A stretch of DNA of 15,183 nt from an uncultured Blautia sp. (GCF_937880195.1 NZ_CALFLA010000002.1:1-15183), one strand, 5' to 3'. Positions 7,629-15,183 are shown, counted from the first letter of the stretch. The notes: generated by a model not told the origin, from the sequence alone. Numbers and translations: made by a program.

Positions 7629-8477
7629 ATGTATGAAACCATGTACATAGACGTTGTCTTTGTGACGAATCTGGTAATGGACTATATTATCCTGCGGCTT
7701 ACAGGTATGCTTTTAAGATGCAGTGCAGGCCGGGGGAGATGTGTTCTGGGCGCTGCCGCCGGAGCTCTTTTTTCCTGTGTGATCCTGTGTCTGCCCGTAG
7801 AGGGAGGCCCGCCGATTCTGGTTCTTCTCCATGGAGGCTGTTCGCTTCTGATGCTGAGACTGGCCTACGGCATAAAAAAAGGCAGTCTTCTTATGAAGGC
7901 GCTGGTCATGCTGTATATGACGGCTTTTCTGACCGGCGGTTTCTGGGAGGCCGTATCGAAGAGCGGAATTACCATTCCGGCCTTCTTTATTTTTGCCTTT
8001 GCCACCTATATGGGAATTGGAGCGCTGGTCTGTGCGGCTGATTCTGCCAGGATCATGCGGAAGAACATTTACCCGATAACCCTGTCCTACCAGGGGAAAA
8101 AACAGTCTGCTTACGGATTATATGATACAGGAAACATGCTGGATGATCCGTTAAGCGGCGCTCCGGTTTCTGTTGTGAAGCCGGAACTTCTGGAGATGAT
8201 TTTGTCAAAAGATCTGATAGAAAGGCTGAAACACTTATATGAGAACCCTGGGGAGATTCAAAGTACGGAAATCGCCGGATTGAAGCCGCATTATCTGTCC
8301 TGCAGGACAGTTGGACAGGCGGAAAAGCTGATGCTGGCGGTTTCACTAGAGGATCTTTGTATTCATACTCCCGCAGAAGAGGTTCGTGTATCAGATCCGG
8401 TGCTGGCGCTGGCTTTTGAACCCTCCACTTTGGGAAAGGAATACAAGGTACTGTTAAATTCCAGATTATTGCATTAG
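7629..8477 (+). CDS. spoIIGA: Sporulation sigma-E factor processing peptidase SpoIIGA
   Basis: This membrane-bound aspartic protease removes the pro-sequence of sigma-E after asymmetric division, when activated by SpoIIR from the forespore. The protein has 282 residues. The N-terminal half (residues 5-140) is hydrophobic with about five membrane segments. The C-terminal half is the protease domain with the signature LYDTGNMLDDP; the catalytic Asp is residue 166. The sigE gene follows 15 bases after the stop, the universal arrangement in spore formers. The start at 7629 is chosen for the AGGGGG 7 bases upstream. The in-frame ATG at 7641 (MYIDVVF) fits the family N-terminus equally well but has no SD. 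The first codon follows directly on the T-run of the preceding terminator, so translation from the long aroD transcript would be blocked. Confidence 0.93.
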   Translation: MYETMYIDVVFVTNLVMDYIILRLTGMLLRCSAGRGRCVLGAAAGALFSCVILCLPVEGGPPILVLLHGGCSLLMLRLAYGIKKGSLLMKALVMLYMTAFLTGGFWEAVSKSGITIPAFFIFAFATYMGIGALVCAADSARIMRKNIYPITLSYQGKKQSAYGLYDTGNMLDDPLSGAPVSVVKPELLEMILSKDLIERLKHLYENPGEIQSTEIAGLKPHYLSCRTVGQAEKLMLAVSLEDLCIHTPAEEVRVSDPVLALAFEPSTLGKEYKVLLNSRLLH

Positions 8478-8492
8478 GAGGGGCATATTATC

Positions 8493-9224
8493 ATGAGCAG
8501 ATCAGCAGCAGGCGTTAATTGTTATCCGTTTCAGGTGATTCAGAGGCTTGTTCTTTCAAGACCGAGAGAACTATATTATATTGGAGGGAATGATATTCTT
8601 CCGGCGCCGCTGGAGCCGCAGAGGGAATCGTATGTGATCAGCAAGCTGGGAACAGATCAGGAGAAGGAAGCCAGAGCTCTGCTTATTGAGCATAATCTGA
8701 GACTGGTGGTATACATTGCCAAGAAGTTTGATAATACAGGAGTGGGAGTGGAGGATTTGATCTCCATAGGCACTATCGGACTGATCAAAGCTATCAATAC
8801 CTTTAACCCGGTAAAGAACATCAAACTTGCAACCTATGCTTCCCGCTGTATTGAAAATGAGATCCTGATGTATCTTCGGCGGAACAGCAAGACGAAGATG
8901 GAAGTTTCCATTGATGAGCCGCTGAATGTGGATTGGGACGGAAATGAACTGCTGCTGTCTGATATACTGGGGACGGATGAAGATATTATTTCCCGGAGGC
9001 TGGAGGACGAAGTGGAGATCACACTTCTTGCAAAGGCCATTAATAAACTAACGCCGCGGGAACAGACCATCATCCGTCTCAGGTTTGGATTAAACAGCGC
9101 CGAAGGAAAGGAAAAGACCCAGAAGGAAGTGGCTGATCTTCTGGGAATCTCTCAGTCGTATATTTCAAGACTGGAGAAACGTATTATGAAACGACTGAAA
9201 AAGGAAATTGTAAAATATGAATAA
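8493..9224 (+). CDS. sigE: RNA polymerase sporulation sigma factor sigma-E (pro-form)
   Basis: This is the early mother-cell sigma factor, made as inactive pro-sigma-E and activated by SpoIIGA. The protein has 243 residues. Residues 1 to about 27 form the pro-sequence; the cleavage region reads [10 protein letters not shown], close to the conserved VYYIGG of Bacillus, so mature protein should begin near Tyr28. Region 2 (residues 60-131) includes [12 protein letters not shown], the [14 protein letters not shown] core-binding helix and [20 protein letters not shown] for the -10 element. Region 4 (180-238) has the helix-turn-helix [20 protein letters not shown]. The SD AGGAGGG (8477-8483) overlaps the spoIIGA stop. 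The last codons overlap the next gene by 8 bases. Unlike Bacillus and many Clostridia, sigG does not follow directly. Confidence 0.96.
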   Translation: MSRSAAGVNCYPFQVIQRLVLSRPRELYYIGGNDILPAPLEPQRESYVISKLGTDQEKEARALLIEHNLRLVVYIAKKFDNTGVGVEDLISIGTIGLIKAINTFNPVKNIKLATYASRCIENEILMYLRRNSKTKMEVSIDEPLNVDWDGNELLLSDILGTDEDIISRRLEDEVEITLLAKAINKLTPREQTIIRLRFGLNSAEGKEKTQKEVADLLGISQSYISRLEKRIMKRLKKEIVKYE

Positions 9225-9942
9225 GCAAAAAGGAAGTATATGCCTGAAAAAATATAAGCTGGAGCTTTTTATGGCCTGCCTGCTTTTGGTAAGCTTTTAC
9301 TTCCTTTCCAGACAGGCGGCTCAGGTGTCTGTCACCACAAAAAACAGAGAAAAAAGCCAGGTTATTGCTGTGGATCCGGGACATGGGGGAACGGATCCAG
9401 GCATGATCGGTGTGGATGGTCTGGAAGAAAAAGGAATTAATCTTGAGATTTCCATGAAACTTTCAGAGCTTCTGAAGGAGAAGGGATATAGGGTGATTAT
9501 GACGCGGAAAGAGGACAAAGGGCTTTCAGATCCTTCCGCTTCCAACAAAAAGGCTCAGGATATGCAGAGGAGGATCGCGTTTTTGGAAGAAGCCAATCCG
9601 GTTCTTACTGTGAGCATTCATCAGAACAGTTTTTCAGACCAGAATGTCAGAGGTCCTCAGGTTTTTTATTATGAAAACTCTGTGGAAGGAAAGAATCTTG
9701 CAGAAAAGATCCAGAAAAGCATGAACAAAAGCCTTGCTCCCAAGCGTCCACGTATGATCAAGGCAAATACAAGCTACTATCTTTTAAAAAGAAGCAAAGG
9801 AACTCTTGTGATCGTGGAGTGTGGATTTTTGACAAATAGTGAGGAAGCAGAACTTCTTAAGACAGAAACGTATCAGCAGAAGGCTGCAGAGGCTATTGCA
9901 GAAGGGATAGACGACTATTTAAAGGAATTTACACGGTCCTGA
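9217..9942 (+). CDS. cwlD: N-acetylmuramoyl-L-alanine amidase, CwlD-like (spore cortex)
   Basis: This zinc amidase of the Amidase_3 family probably strips peptides from muramic acid so that muramic-delta-lactam can form in the spore cortex. Residues 13-31 form a single signal anchor ([16 protein letters not shown]); the rest is extracytoplasmic. Zinc ligands are His56 (DPGHGG), Glu71 (EEKGINLE) and His135 (SIHQNS); the catalytic Glu is residue 201 ([10 protein letters not shown]). At 241 residues, with [10 protein letters not shown] and [10 protein letters not shown], it resembles CwlD rather than longer wall amidases. No SPOR, LysM or SH3 domain is attached. The start overlaps the end of sigE by 8 bases, with AAGGAA (9201-9206) as a weak SD, so it should be translated with sigE. 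Assignment to CwlD rather than another sporulation amidase rests on context plus similarity from memory. Confidence 0.85.
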   Translation: MNKQKGSICLKKYKLELFMACLLLVSFYFLSRQAAQVSVTTKNREKSQVIAVDPGHGGTDPGMIGVDGLEEKGINLEISMKLSELLKEKGYRVIMTRKEDKGLSDPSASNKKAQDMQRRIAFLEEANPVLTVSIHQNSFSDQNVRGPQVFYYENSVEGKNLAEKIQKSMNKSLAPKRPRMIKANTSYYLLKRSKGTLVIVECGFLTNSEEAELLKTETYQQKAAEAIAEGIDDYLKEFTRS

Positions 9943-9965
9943 AAATCATCCCGTCTATCTTTTTC

Positions 9966-9994
9966 TTTTCAAGGAAATGTAATTCTGTTATACT
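9966..9994 (+). promoter_or_regulatory. Weak candidate promoter of the membrane-protein pair
   Basis: TATACT (9989-9994) lies 17 bp after TTTTCA (9966-9971, four of six). It sits between cwlD and the next gene, with no convincing terminator before it. A small hairpin CAAAAG/CTTTTG (10014-10019 with 10029-10034) follows in the leader. Readthrough from the sporulation operon is equally possible. Confidence 0.35.
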
Positions 9995-10082
9995 TATATA
10001 AAGATGCCAGGGGCAAAAGGTTATATATCTTTTGTCTTTGACATCATATGGAAGCATTAGTGCAAAAGATAAAGGAGTACAT

Positions 10083-12071
10083 ATGCCTGGAGTGATTTAT
10101 CTGCTGCTGTGCGCAGCCTTTGGATGGATTGTTTTAGATGGATTTTGTCCTTATGCAGAAAAGAAAAATAAAGAAGCGGAAAACCGCTTTTGGGTTGTGA
10201 TGCCGGCTTCTTTGGGAGTTGGCATTCTTTTGATTACATGGGCGGTATATGGAACGGCCTGGTTTTTTTATGCCGTTCTTGGAAGTGAAAAGCCTCTTAT
10301 GTGGAGTAACGGGATTGTTTTAGGATGCGCAGGGCTGATCCTGGCGGCAGTCCTGGGCCTTCGGATCTGTCGCGGAAGAAGGCTTCTGGAATGCCGGAAA
10401 CTGATCCTGCACAAAAAGCTGTTTCGCAAGGAAAGCCTGTTTTTTACAGCTTTGTTTGTGTTTCTAATATGGATCATGTTTTATGTATTTTATATCAGAG
10501 ACGGCGTTCTTTATTCTGGATTTACGGTTTACGGAGATTATGCGCCCCATACTGCAATGATGCGCTCTTTCTCTATGCAGAACAATTATCCTACCCAGTA
10601 TCCCCATTTTGGTGGAGAAGATGTAAAGTATCATTTTATGTTTCAATTCCTGATAGGAAACCTGGAATATCTGGGAATGCGCCTGGACTTTGCTTATAAT
10701 CTTGTAAGCGCTCTGGTTCTTCTTGGGTTTCTGATGCTTTTATACACCATTGGGAAAAAAGTTACAGGAAGGGCCTGGGCTGGCGTACTTGCAGTGATCT
10801 TTTTTATTTTCAGAAGCGCGCTGACATTTTTCCGTTTTTTATGGGAAAATTTTAAAAGCGGGACTCTTCTTAAAGCTCTGGCAGAAAATACTGCTTTTAT
10901 TGGGTACACAGAAAATGAAAATTGGGGACTTTGGAATTTTAATGTTTATCTGAATCAGAGACATCTGGCCTTTGGTCTTTTGATCACAGCCTTTGTGATC
11001 TGGGGCTATCTGGACTGGGTAGAGGCAGGCTGCGGACATCAGGAAAAAGGATTTCCCTGGATGAAAAAGCGTTTTTTTTCCAGGGAGGCATGGAAATATA
11101 GAAGCGTGGAGCATGCTCTGACAGCCGGACTTCTTTTTGGTCTTGCATCGTTCTGGAACGGGGCGGCAGTGATCGGAGGACTTCTGATCCTTATGGGGTT
11201 TGCCTTTTTTTCAGATGGAAAGCTGGATTATCTGATCACGGCAATTATAGCAGTTCTTTTGTCCTTTTTACAGACAAGAATATTTATCCGGGGATCGGCG
11301 GTAGAAGCAAGTTTTTATTGGGGATTTATTCTGGAAGATAAAAGCCTGAAAGGCGTTTTGTGGTATCTTTTTCAAATGAGCGGCTTCTTTTTCATTGGTG
11401 CGGCAATCCTGTTTTTTTGGCTGAAAAAGAGAAGCCAGAGGGCGCTTCTTGTCAGCTTTCTTTTCCCTCTGGTCTTTGCATTTACCATGTCACTGACGCC
11501 GGACGTAACGGTAAACCATAAGTACATCATGATTTCCTATGGATTCCTTACCATATTCTGGGCCGGGTTTGTAGTTTCTCTGTTCAGCAAAAAAAGGTTT
11601 CAGAAAATGCTGGCAGTGTTTCTGACAATCTGTCTGACAGCTACAGGTGTATATGATTTTGTGATCATACTGAGAAACAACGGACCCGGACATCGGGTGA
11701 CAGTCCGTCTTGACAGCCCGCTGACAGAATGGCTGGCAGAAAACCTTCACAGCAGCGATTTGATACTGACGCCGGAATACAGTATCAGCGAAGTGACCAT
11801 GGCGGGAGTGATGATGTATTTGGGATGGCCCTATTATGCCTGGTCTGCAGGATACGACACCTATGGAAGGGCGGAGAAGGCTAAGACTATATATACCGTT
11901 CAGGATGAAAACCAGGTAAGAAGCCTGGTGCAGCAGGAAAAAATCACCTATATTCTTTTTGAAGAAGGGATGACCTTTGAGGGGGAAAACTGCAGCGAAG
12001 ATACCATAAAAAAAATATACCCCCTGGTATATGAAACAGAAGACGGGAGGATCAGAATATATGAGACTTGA
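10083..12071 (+). CDS. Multi-spanning membrane protein, divergent YYY/DUF2298-like, probable GT-C type glycosyltransferase
   Basis: The 662-residue protein has many hydrophobic segments and a soluble C-terminal tail. After the first segments comes a loop with YGDYAPHTAMMRSF (Asp152), followed by EDVKYHFMFQFLIG. The same plan is seen in the next gene, DYGFMEAMMRS then GTINYYYGGQYF, so the two are likely paralogues, though here the YYY is YHF. NVYLNQRHLAFG is another likely functional loop. The tail (TEWLAENLHSSD, then ENQVRSLVQQEKITYILFEEG) resembles the tail of its neighbour. An acidic residue in the first outside loop of a polytopic protein fits GT-C glycosyltransferases that use lipid-linked sugars, but substrate and product are unknown. 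The start is ATG 10083, with AAAGGAG (10071-10077) five bases upstream; an in-frame TTG at 10032 has no SD. Confidence 0.65.
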   Translation: MPGVIYLLLCAAFGWIVLDGFCPYAEKKNKEAENRFWVVMPASLGVGILLITWAVYGTAWFFYAVLGSEKPLMWSNGIVLGCAGLILAAVLGLRICRGRRLLECRKLILHKKLFRKESLFFTALFVFLIWIMFYVFYIRDGVLYSGFTVYGDYAPHTAMMRSFSMQNNYPTQYPHFGGEDVKYHFMFQFLIGNLEYLGMRLDFAYNLVSALVLLGFLMLLYTIGKKVTGRAWAGVLAVIFFIFRSALTFFRFLWENFKSGTLLKALAENTAFIGYTENENWGLWNFNVYLNQRHLAFGLLITAFVIWGYLDWVEAGCGHQEKGFPWMKKRFFSREAWKYRSVEHALTAGLLFGLASFWNGAAVIGGLLILMGFAFFSDGKLDYLITAIIAVLLSFLQTRIFIRGSAVEASFYWGFILEDKSLKGVLWYLFQMSGFFFIGAAILFFWLKKRSQRALLVSFLFPLVFAFTMSLTPDVTVNHKYIMISYGFLTIFWAGFVVSLFSKKRFQKMLAVFLTICLTATGVYDFVIILRNNGPGHRVTVRLDSPLTEWLAENLHSSDLILTPEYSISEVTMAGVMMYLGWPYYAWSAGYDTYGRAEKAKTIYTVQDENQVRSLVQQEKITYILFEEGMTFEGENCSEDTIKKIYPLVYETEDGRIRIYET

Positions 12072-14319
12072 AAAAATACGAAAGACAGTAATAAAGATAG
12101 TTCCGGCAGCAGCGCTTATAGGCCTGTCCTTTTATCTCCTGAAAGGAGATGTATGGACTTTTTTGACCTGGTGGCTTCTTGCCGGAGTTATGGGAATTGT
12201 GGCAATGCCGGTTACTGGAAGACTTTTTGGCGAGTTTGACGATAAAGGATGGATGTTTTCCAAAATTGTGGCTGTGGCTGTAACAGGTTTTCTGACCTGG
12301 TTTCTTGTGGCTGTCAGGCTATTGAAATTTACATCCTCAGTCTGTGTTGGAGTTACAGTGGTATGTGGGCTTCTCTGCCTGCTGCTTGGCAAAAGCCAGC
12401 ACAAAAAGGGAATAGAATGCCTTCCCATGGGTCATCTGGAGCTTGTTTACTGGGAAGAAATCCTGTTTTTTGCCTTTTTCCTTTTGTGGACCTATCTGGC
12501 AGGCTTCCATCCTGCGGCTTATGGTACGGAGAAATTTATGGACTATGGCTTTATGGAAGCCATGATGCGAAGCACTACCCTTCCGGCAGTGGATCTCTGG
12601 TATTCAGAGGGAACTATTAATTATTATTATGGAGGACAGTATTTTGCTGTTTTCCTTACAAAACTTACTGGGACAAAAGTAGAATTGACCTATAATCTGA
12701 TGCGTACTTTTGTAGCAGGGCTTGCTTTTGCGCTGCCGTTTTCTCTTGTATATCAGATGACAAAAGACCGTATGGGAAAAAAAGCGGCAGGCGCTGTGGG
12801 ATGGAGAAAGTGTTTTCCTCAGATTACTGGCATGGTTGCGGGAATTTCTGTTTCCATTGCAGGAAATATGCACTATGTATATTACGGACAGATCAGGCCT
12901 TTTTTGCAGAAGCTGACAGGGCAGGAGCCGGATTCCTACTGGTTCCCGGACGCAACTCGGTATATAGGCTTTAACCCTGATGTAGAGGATAAGACCATCC
13001 ATGAATTTCCCTGTTATTCCTTTGTACTTGGGGATCTCCATGCCCATGTAGTAAATATTATGTTTGTCCTTCTGCTTTTGGGAATTTTGTATGCATGGAT
13101 CAGGGCGGTACGCAAAAGAAATATGGATCCCGGCCAGATGGGAACAAAAGAATTTTGGGAAAAACACCTTCTGATGCCCCATCTGATCTTTGCAGCGGTA
13201 CTTCTTGGAATGTTCCACTGGACAAATTTCTGGGATTTTGTCATTTATTTTGTAGTGACAGGCGGAGCAGTTCTCTTTACAAACATTGTGATGTTTAAGG
13301 GTGACGGAAAAAAGGTATTGATGGTTACGGCAGCCCAGGCGGTGGAGATTCTTGCTATTGGAACAGTGGTGATCCTGCCCTTTACTCTGAATTTTGAAAC
13401 CATGGTGCAGGGCGTGGCAGTGGCTCAGAATCATTCCCTTCCCCATCAGCTTTTGATTCTGTGGGGGCTTCCGGTGATCCTGACTGTGACCTTTGTGATC
13501 GTGCTGCTGATAGAAAAGTTAAGAGGAGCAAAGCAGAAAACCGTGTATCATTTTCTGGAATCTTTGAAGCTTCCAGATATGTTTGCCATGATTATGGGCT
13601 TATGCGCCATAGGCCTTGTTTTGATCCCTGAGCTGGTTTATGTGCGGGATATTTACGAGAATGGAAACGCCAGGGCCAATACCATGTTTAAACTGACGTA
13701 TCAGGCATATATTATGTTTGGCATGACAATGGCATATGTGATTTTCCGGCTTATTGTGATTTCCTATAAAAAAATCCTCAAAGTCATGGCGGTTATCGGG
13801 CTTGTTCTTCTTATATGGACCTGGGGTTATTTTGGAAACAGTGTAAATGCCTGGTTTGGAAAGGTTATGGACCCATCTATGTATCAGGGGCTTAACGCCA
13901 CTGCTTTTCTGGAAACTTCTTTTCCAGAGGATGCCGCAGGAATCCGCTGGCTGAAAGAAAATATTACAGGATCGCCTGTTGTGTTGGAGGCAAATGGAGA
14001 CAGCTACACAGAATACGAACGAGTTTCTGCAATGACTGGACTTCCTACCGTGCTTGGATGGTACGTCCATGAATGGCTGTGGCGGAATGATGTCGCGGAT
14101 CTGAATGAAAAAAGCGGAGATGTGGAACTGATTTACACCTCAAAGGATCAGAAACAGGTAGAAGAGCTTCTGGAAGAGTATGAGGTGGAATATGTATTTG
14201 TAGGTTCCTGTGAAAGGAGCAAATACGGAGAAAACCTGAATAATGAAATGATGCAGAGAATAGGGGAGATTGTTTTTGAGACGAACAATTCTCAGACGTA
14301 TATTGTAAAAGTGAAGTAG
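12061..14319 (+). CDS. DUF2298 (Chlor_Arch_YYY) multi-spanning membrane protein
   Basis: The 752-residue protein has many membrane segments and a soluble C-terminus. Family signatures are YGTEKFMDYGFMEAMMRS (Asp161), GTINYYYGGQYF (the YYY motif, residues 188-190), HEFPCYSFVLGDLHAHV, and ELVYVRDIY followed by ARANTMFKLTYQAY. These are the marks of DUF2298, a family without settled biochemistry that is thought to be GT-C-like. The tail (GIRWLKENITGS, then EYEVEYVFVG) mirrors that of the upstream gene. The start is ATG 12061 with GGGAGG (12045-12050) 10 bases upstream, giving an 11-base overlap with the preceding gene; ATG 12031 in the same frame has no SD. The pair is thus co-translated and its products may work as a complex or on linked steps. 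A role in sporulation or wall glycosylation is only a guess from location. Confidence 0.8.
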   Translation: MRLEKIRKTVIKIVPAAALIGLSFYLLKGDVWTFLTWWLLAGVMGIVAMPVTGRLFGEFDDKGWMFSKIVAVAVTGFLTWFLVAVRLLKFTSSVCVGVTVVCGLLCLLLGKSQHKKGIECLPMGHLELVYWEEILFFAFFLLWTYLAGFHPAAYGTEKFMDYGFMEAMMRSTTLPAVDLWYSEGTINYYYGGQYFAVFLTKLTGTKVELTYNLMRTFVAGLAFALPFSLVYQMTKDRMGKKAAGAVGWRKCFPQITGMVAGISVSIAGNMHYVYYGQIRPFLQKLTGQEPDSYWFPDATRYIGFNPDVEDKTIHEFPCYSFVLGDLHAHVVNIMFVLLLLGILYAWIRAVRKRNMDPGQMGTKEFWEKHLLMPHLIFAAVLLGMFHWTNFWDFVIYFVVTGGAVLFTNIVMFKGDGKKVLMVTAAQAVEILAIGTVVILPFTLNFETMVQGVAVAQNHSLPHQLLILWGLPVILTVTFVIVLLIEKLRGAKQKTVYHFLESLKLPDMFAMIMGLCAIGLVLIPELVYVRDIYENGNARANTMFKLTYQAYIMFGMTMAYVIFRLIVISYKKILKVMAVIGLVLLIWTWGYFGNSVNAWFGKVMDPSMYQGLNATAFLETSFPEDAAGIRWLKENITGSPVVLEANGDSYTEYERVSAMTGLPTVLGWYVHEWLWRNDVADLNEKSGDVELIYTSKDQKQVEELLEEYEVEYVFVGSCERSKYGENLNNEMMQRIGEIVFETNNSQTYIVKVK

Positions 14320-14326
14320 GAGAAGA

Positions 14327-14374
14327 GGGTGCTGCAAAATTATCTTAGTTGATGATTTTTCAGCACCCATTTTT
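14327..14374 (+). terminator. Rho-independent terminator after the membrane-protein pair
   Basis: GGGTGCTG (14327-14334) pairs perfectly with CAGCACCC (14361-14368), with inner pairing AAAAT/ATTTT, followed by ATTTTT. It lies eight bases after the stop codon. The minus-strand HD gene ends only a few bases further on; on that strand the stem has no good T-run, so it mainly serves the plus strand. Confidence 0.85.
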
Positions 14375-14379
14375 ACAAA

Positions 14380-14913
14380 TTACACCCCAAGAGCTTTTGC
14401 CATGTCCAGAAAATCCTGTTCTATTTTGGCAAAGGGCTTATAGGTCAGATCTGGCACAGATAATAAAGGAGCGGATTTATGCCCTTCCTCGCCGGGAAAA
14501 AGGGCAGGAAGTTCCGCGGAAAGAATTTCATTATCAATCTGTTTCCACATGGAATGCTCTTCTTTTGTAAGATCATCAAGGCCGAAGCGTTTCCAGATAA
14601 CCTGCATGATCTGCTCTTCAATTTCCAGATAGTTGCTAAGATGTGCCTTTACCGGACGGATGATATCAGAAATATACGCCTCGCTTGCATCGTGGAGAAG
14701 ACATGCAAGAACCATTCGATCCGGCCATTTGCGGGCCTTTGCTTCTCTGGCACAGTTCAGACAGTGCTGCGCAACGGAATAAAAAAACAGTGTCTGCCCT
14801 CCGCCGCGGCACAAAAAACTGAGAGCGTGGGCGATATCCTCAAGACAGACATCCTTGGTCTGCATGTGAAGAGGATCGAATTGTCTTCCGGTATAAGTGT
14901 TCATAATACTCAT
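14380..14913 (-). CDS. HD-superfamily phosphohydrolase, YfbR-like
   Basis: This 177-residue cytoplasmic protein has the metal-binding HD fold. Visible ligands are His50 (SVAQHCLN), His74-Asp75 (LLHDASEAY) and Asp127 (KQIDNE); Glu78 of the HDASE motif is typical of YfbR-type 5'-nucleotidases. The pattern HDASEAY-x(2)-D-x(3)-PVK is also common in phage-encoded HD proteins. It may remove phosphate from (deoxy)nucleoside monophosphates, but the substrate cannot be read from sequence. The N-terminus (NTYTGRQFDPLHM) matches short members of this group. The start is ATG at 14913, with AGGGAGG (14926-14920 on the minus strand) 6 bases upstream; an in-frame start at 14994 would run through the hairpins of the leader and is rejected. 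The gene is convergent to the membrane-protein pair and has an unusual structured leader. Confidence 0.85.
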   Translation of the reverse strand: MSIMNTYTGRQFDPLHMQTKDVCLEDIAHALSFLCRGGGQTLFFYSVAQHCLNCAREAKARKWPDRMVLACLLHDASEAYISDIIRPVKAHLSNYLEIEEQIMQVIWKRFGLDDLTKEEHSMWKQIDNEILSAELPALFPGEEGHKSAPLLSVPDLTYKPFAKIEQDFLDMAKALGV

Positions 14914-14932
14914 AAAAAACCTCCCTAAGCAA

Positions 14933-15083
14933 ATATGGAAACGTCTCTGGTAGAATAAACTCCAGAATCCAGATGTACTTCGTACATCTGACACTGCCGT
15001 TGGCAGTTTGAAGATTCTGTCGTTACCATATCAGATAAAAACAAATGTCTGCTTTGCAGCCGCTTGTTTTTCTGCTGATATGG
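14933..15083 (-). ncRNA. Highly structured leader of the HD gene, class unknown
   Basis: Several inverted repeats are nested here. An 11-bp closing stem with one A-A mismatch pairs 14933-14943 with 15021-15031. Inside it, CAGAATC (14963-14969) pairs with GATTCTG (15013-15019) and encloses two perfect hairpins: a 9-bp stem 14970-14978/14982-14990 with loop TTC, and ACTGCC/GGCAGT (14993-14998 with 15002-15007). A second long hairpin pairs CCATATCAG (15026-15034) with CTGATATGG (15075-15083), continues with AAAAACAA/TTGTTTTT (15037-15044 with 15064-15071) and has an inner CTGC/GCAG. The two modules compete for 15026-15031. The leader ends 7 bases before the SD of the HD gene. I do not recognise a known riboswitch. 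It could also be a small palindromic mobile repeat. Confidence 0.45.
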
Positions 15084-15183
15084 TATAATAAAAGGTAGCA
15101 TATTTTTACGACAGACACAAGGATTCTGCTTGAGTTTCCGCAAACTGTAATTGAAAAATGAATATGGCTACCCAAAGTGCCAA
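15084..15183. other. Window end, no gene recognised
   Basis: About 100 bases beyond the structured leader. A TATAAT occurs at 15084-15089 on the plus strand, but no acceptable -35 lies at the right distance. No coding region with an SD is visible. The promoter of the minus-strand HD gene should be here or further right, but I cannot point to one. Confidence 0.4.

Noticed and set aside
10022..10049. Sigma-E type promoter before the membrane-protein pair (TATATAT, then CATCATAT)
   Set aside because: The -10 matches only about half of the CATACAnT consensus and A/T-rich chance matches are common here.
10032..10082. TTG-initiated N-terminal extension of the first membrane protein
   Set aside because: No SD precedes it; ATG 10083 has AAAGGAG at a good distance and begins directly with a membrane segment.
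12031..12060. Earlier ATG for the DUF2298 protein
   Set aside because: No SD upstream; the ten extra residues are polar and GGGAGG is well placed for ATG 12061.
12604..13446. Long antisense open frame within the DUF2298 gene (280 codons)
   Set aside because: It opposes the conserved YYY and HEFP motifs of the real gene and its product has a low-complexity His/Lys/Cys composition without a domain.
14914..14994. Extended N-terminus of the HD protein
   Set aside because: It would translate through perfect hairpins, has no SD, and AGGGAGG fits the ATG at 14913.
14933..15083. Integron attC site or CRISPR repeat
   Set aside because: The typical GTTRRRY core sites are absent, the repeats are inverted rather than direct, and there are no spacers.

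Overview
The window looks like chromosome from an anaerobic, spore-forming Firmicute of the Lachnospiraceae/Clostridia type. This is inferred from a threonine T-box in front of thrS, a spoIIGA-sigE pair, a cwlD-like amidase, strong AGGAGG ribosome binding sites and a secreted protein with LRR_5 and Big_2 domains. No database search was possible, so the taxon is not firm.

Layout. Positions 1-60 hold an imperfect hairpin resembling the right end of an IS200/IS605-type element, possibly with the last codons of a tnpB-like gene. Next comes an A/T-rich gene (158-4297) for a 1379-residue secreted protein: signal peptide, acidic stretch, unrecognised middle, LRR_5 repeats, Cys-pair repeats and two Big_2 domains, closed by a terminator. 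A near-perfect sigma-A promoter and a complete threonine T-box (about 4384-4700) then lead into thrS, whose stop codon overlaps the start of aroD. A branched terminator ends that operon.

The sporulation block follows: spoIIGA (pro-sigma-E protease), sigE (pro-sigma-E) and a cwlD-like cortex amidase, in one tight cluster. Its likely promoter has a perfect 0A-box core upstream, a second 0A-like box lying on the -35, and a 21-bp spacer, much like the well-known long-spacer spoIIG promoter of Bacillus. This promoter is embedded in the thrS-aroD terminator, so its transcripts would start in the terminator loop and lack the 5' arm.

Downstream are two overlapping genes for large multi-spanning membrane proteins. 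The second is a DUF2298 ('YYY') protein. The first appears to be a divergent paralogue: both share a DY-x(4/5)-AMMRS loop and a similar soluble tail. They probably act as GT-C-like glycosyltransferases, but this is inference. A convergent minus-strand gene for a YfbR-like HD phosphohydrolase lies at the right end, behind a highly structured leader (14933-15083) that I cannot assign to a known RNA class.

The most interesting points are the interlocked terminator/spoIIG promoter, the structured leader of the HD gene, placement of a shikimate-pathway gene under a threonine T-box, and the tandem YYY-family pair beside sporulation genes.
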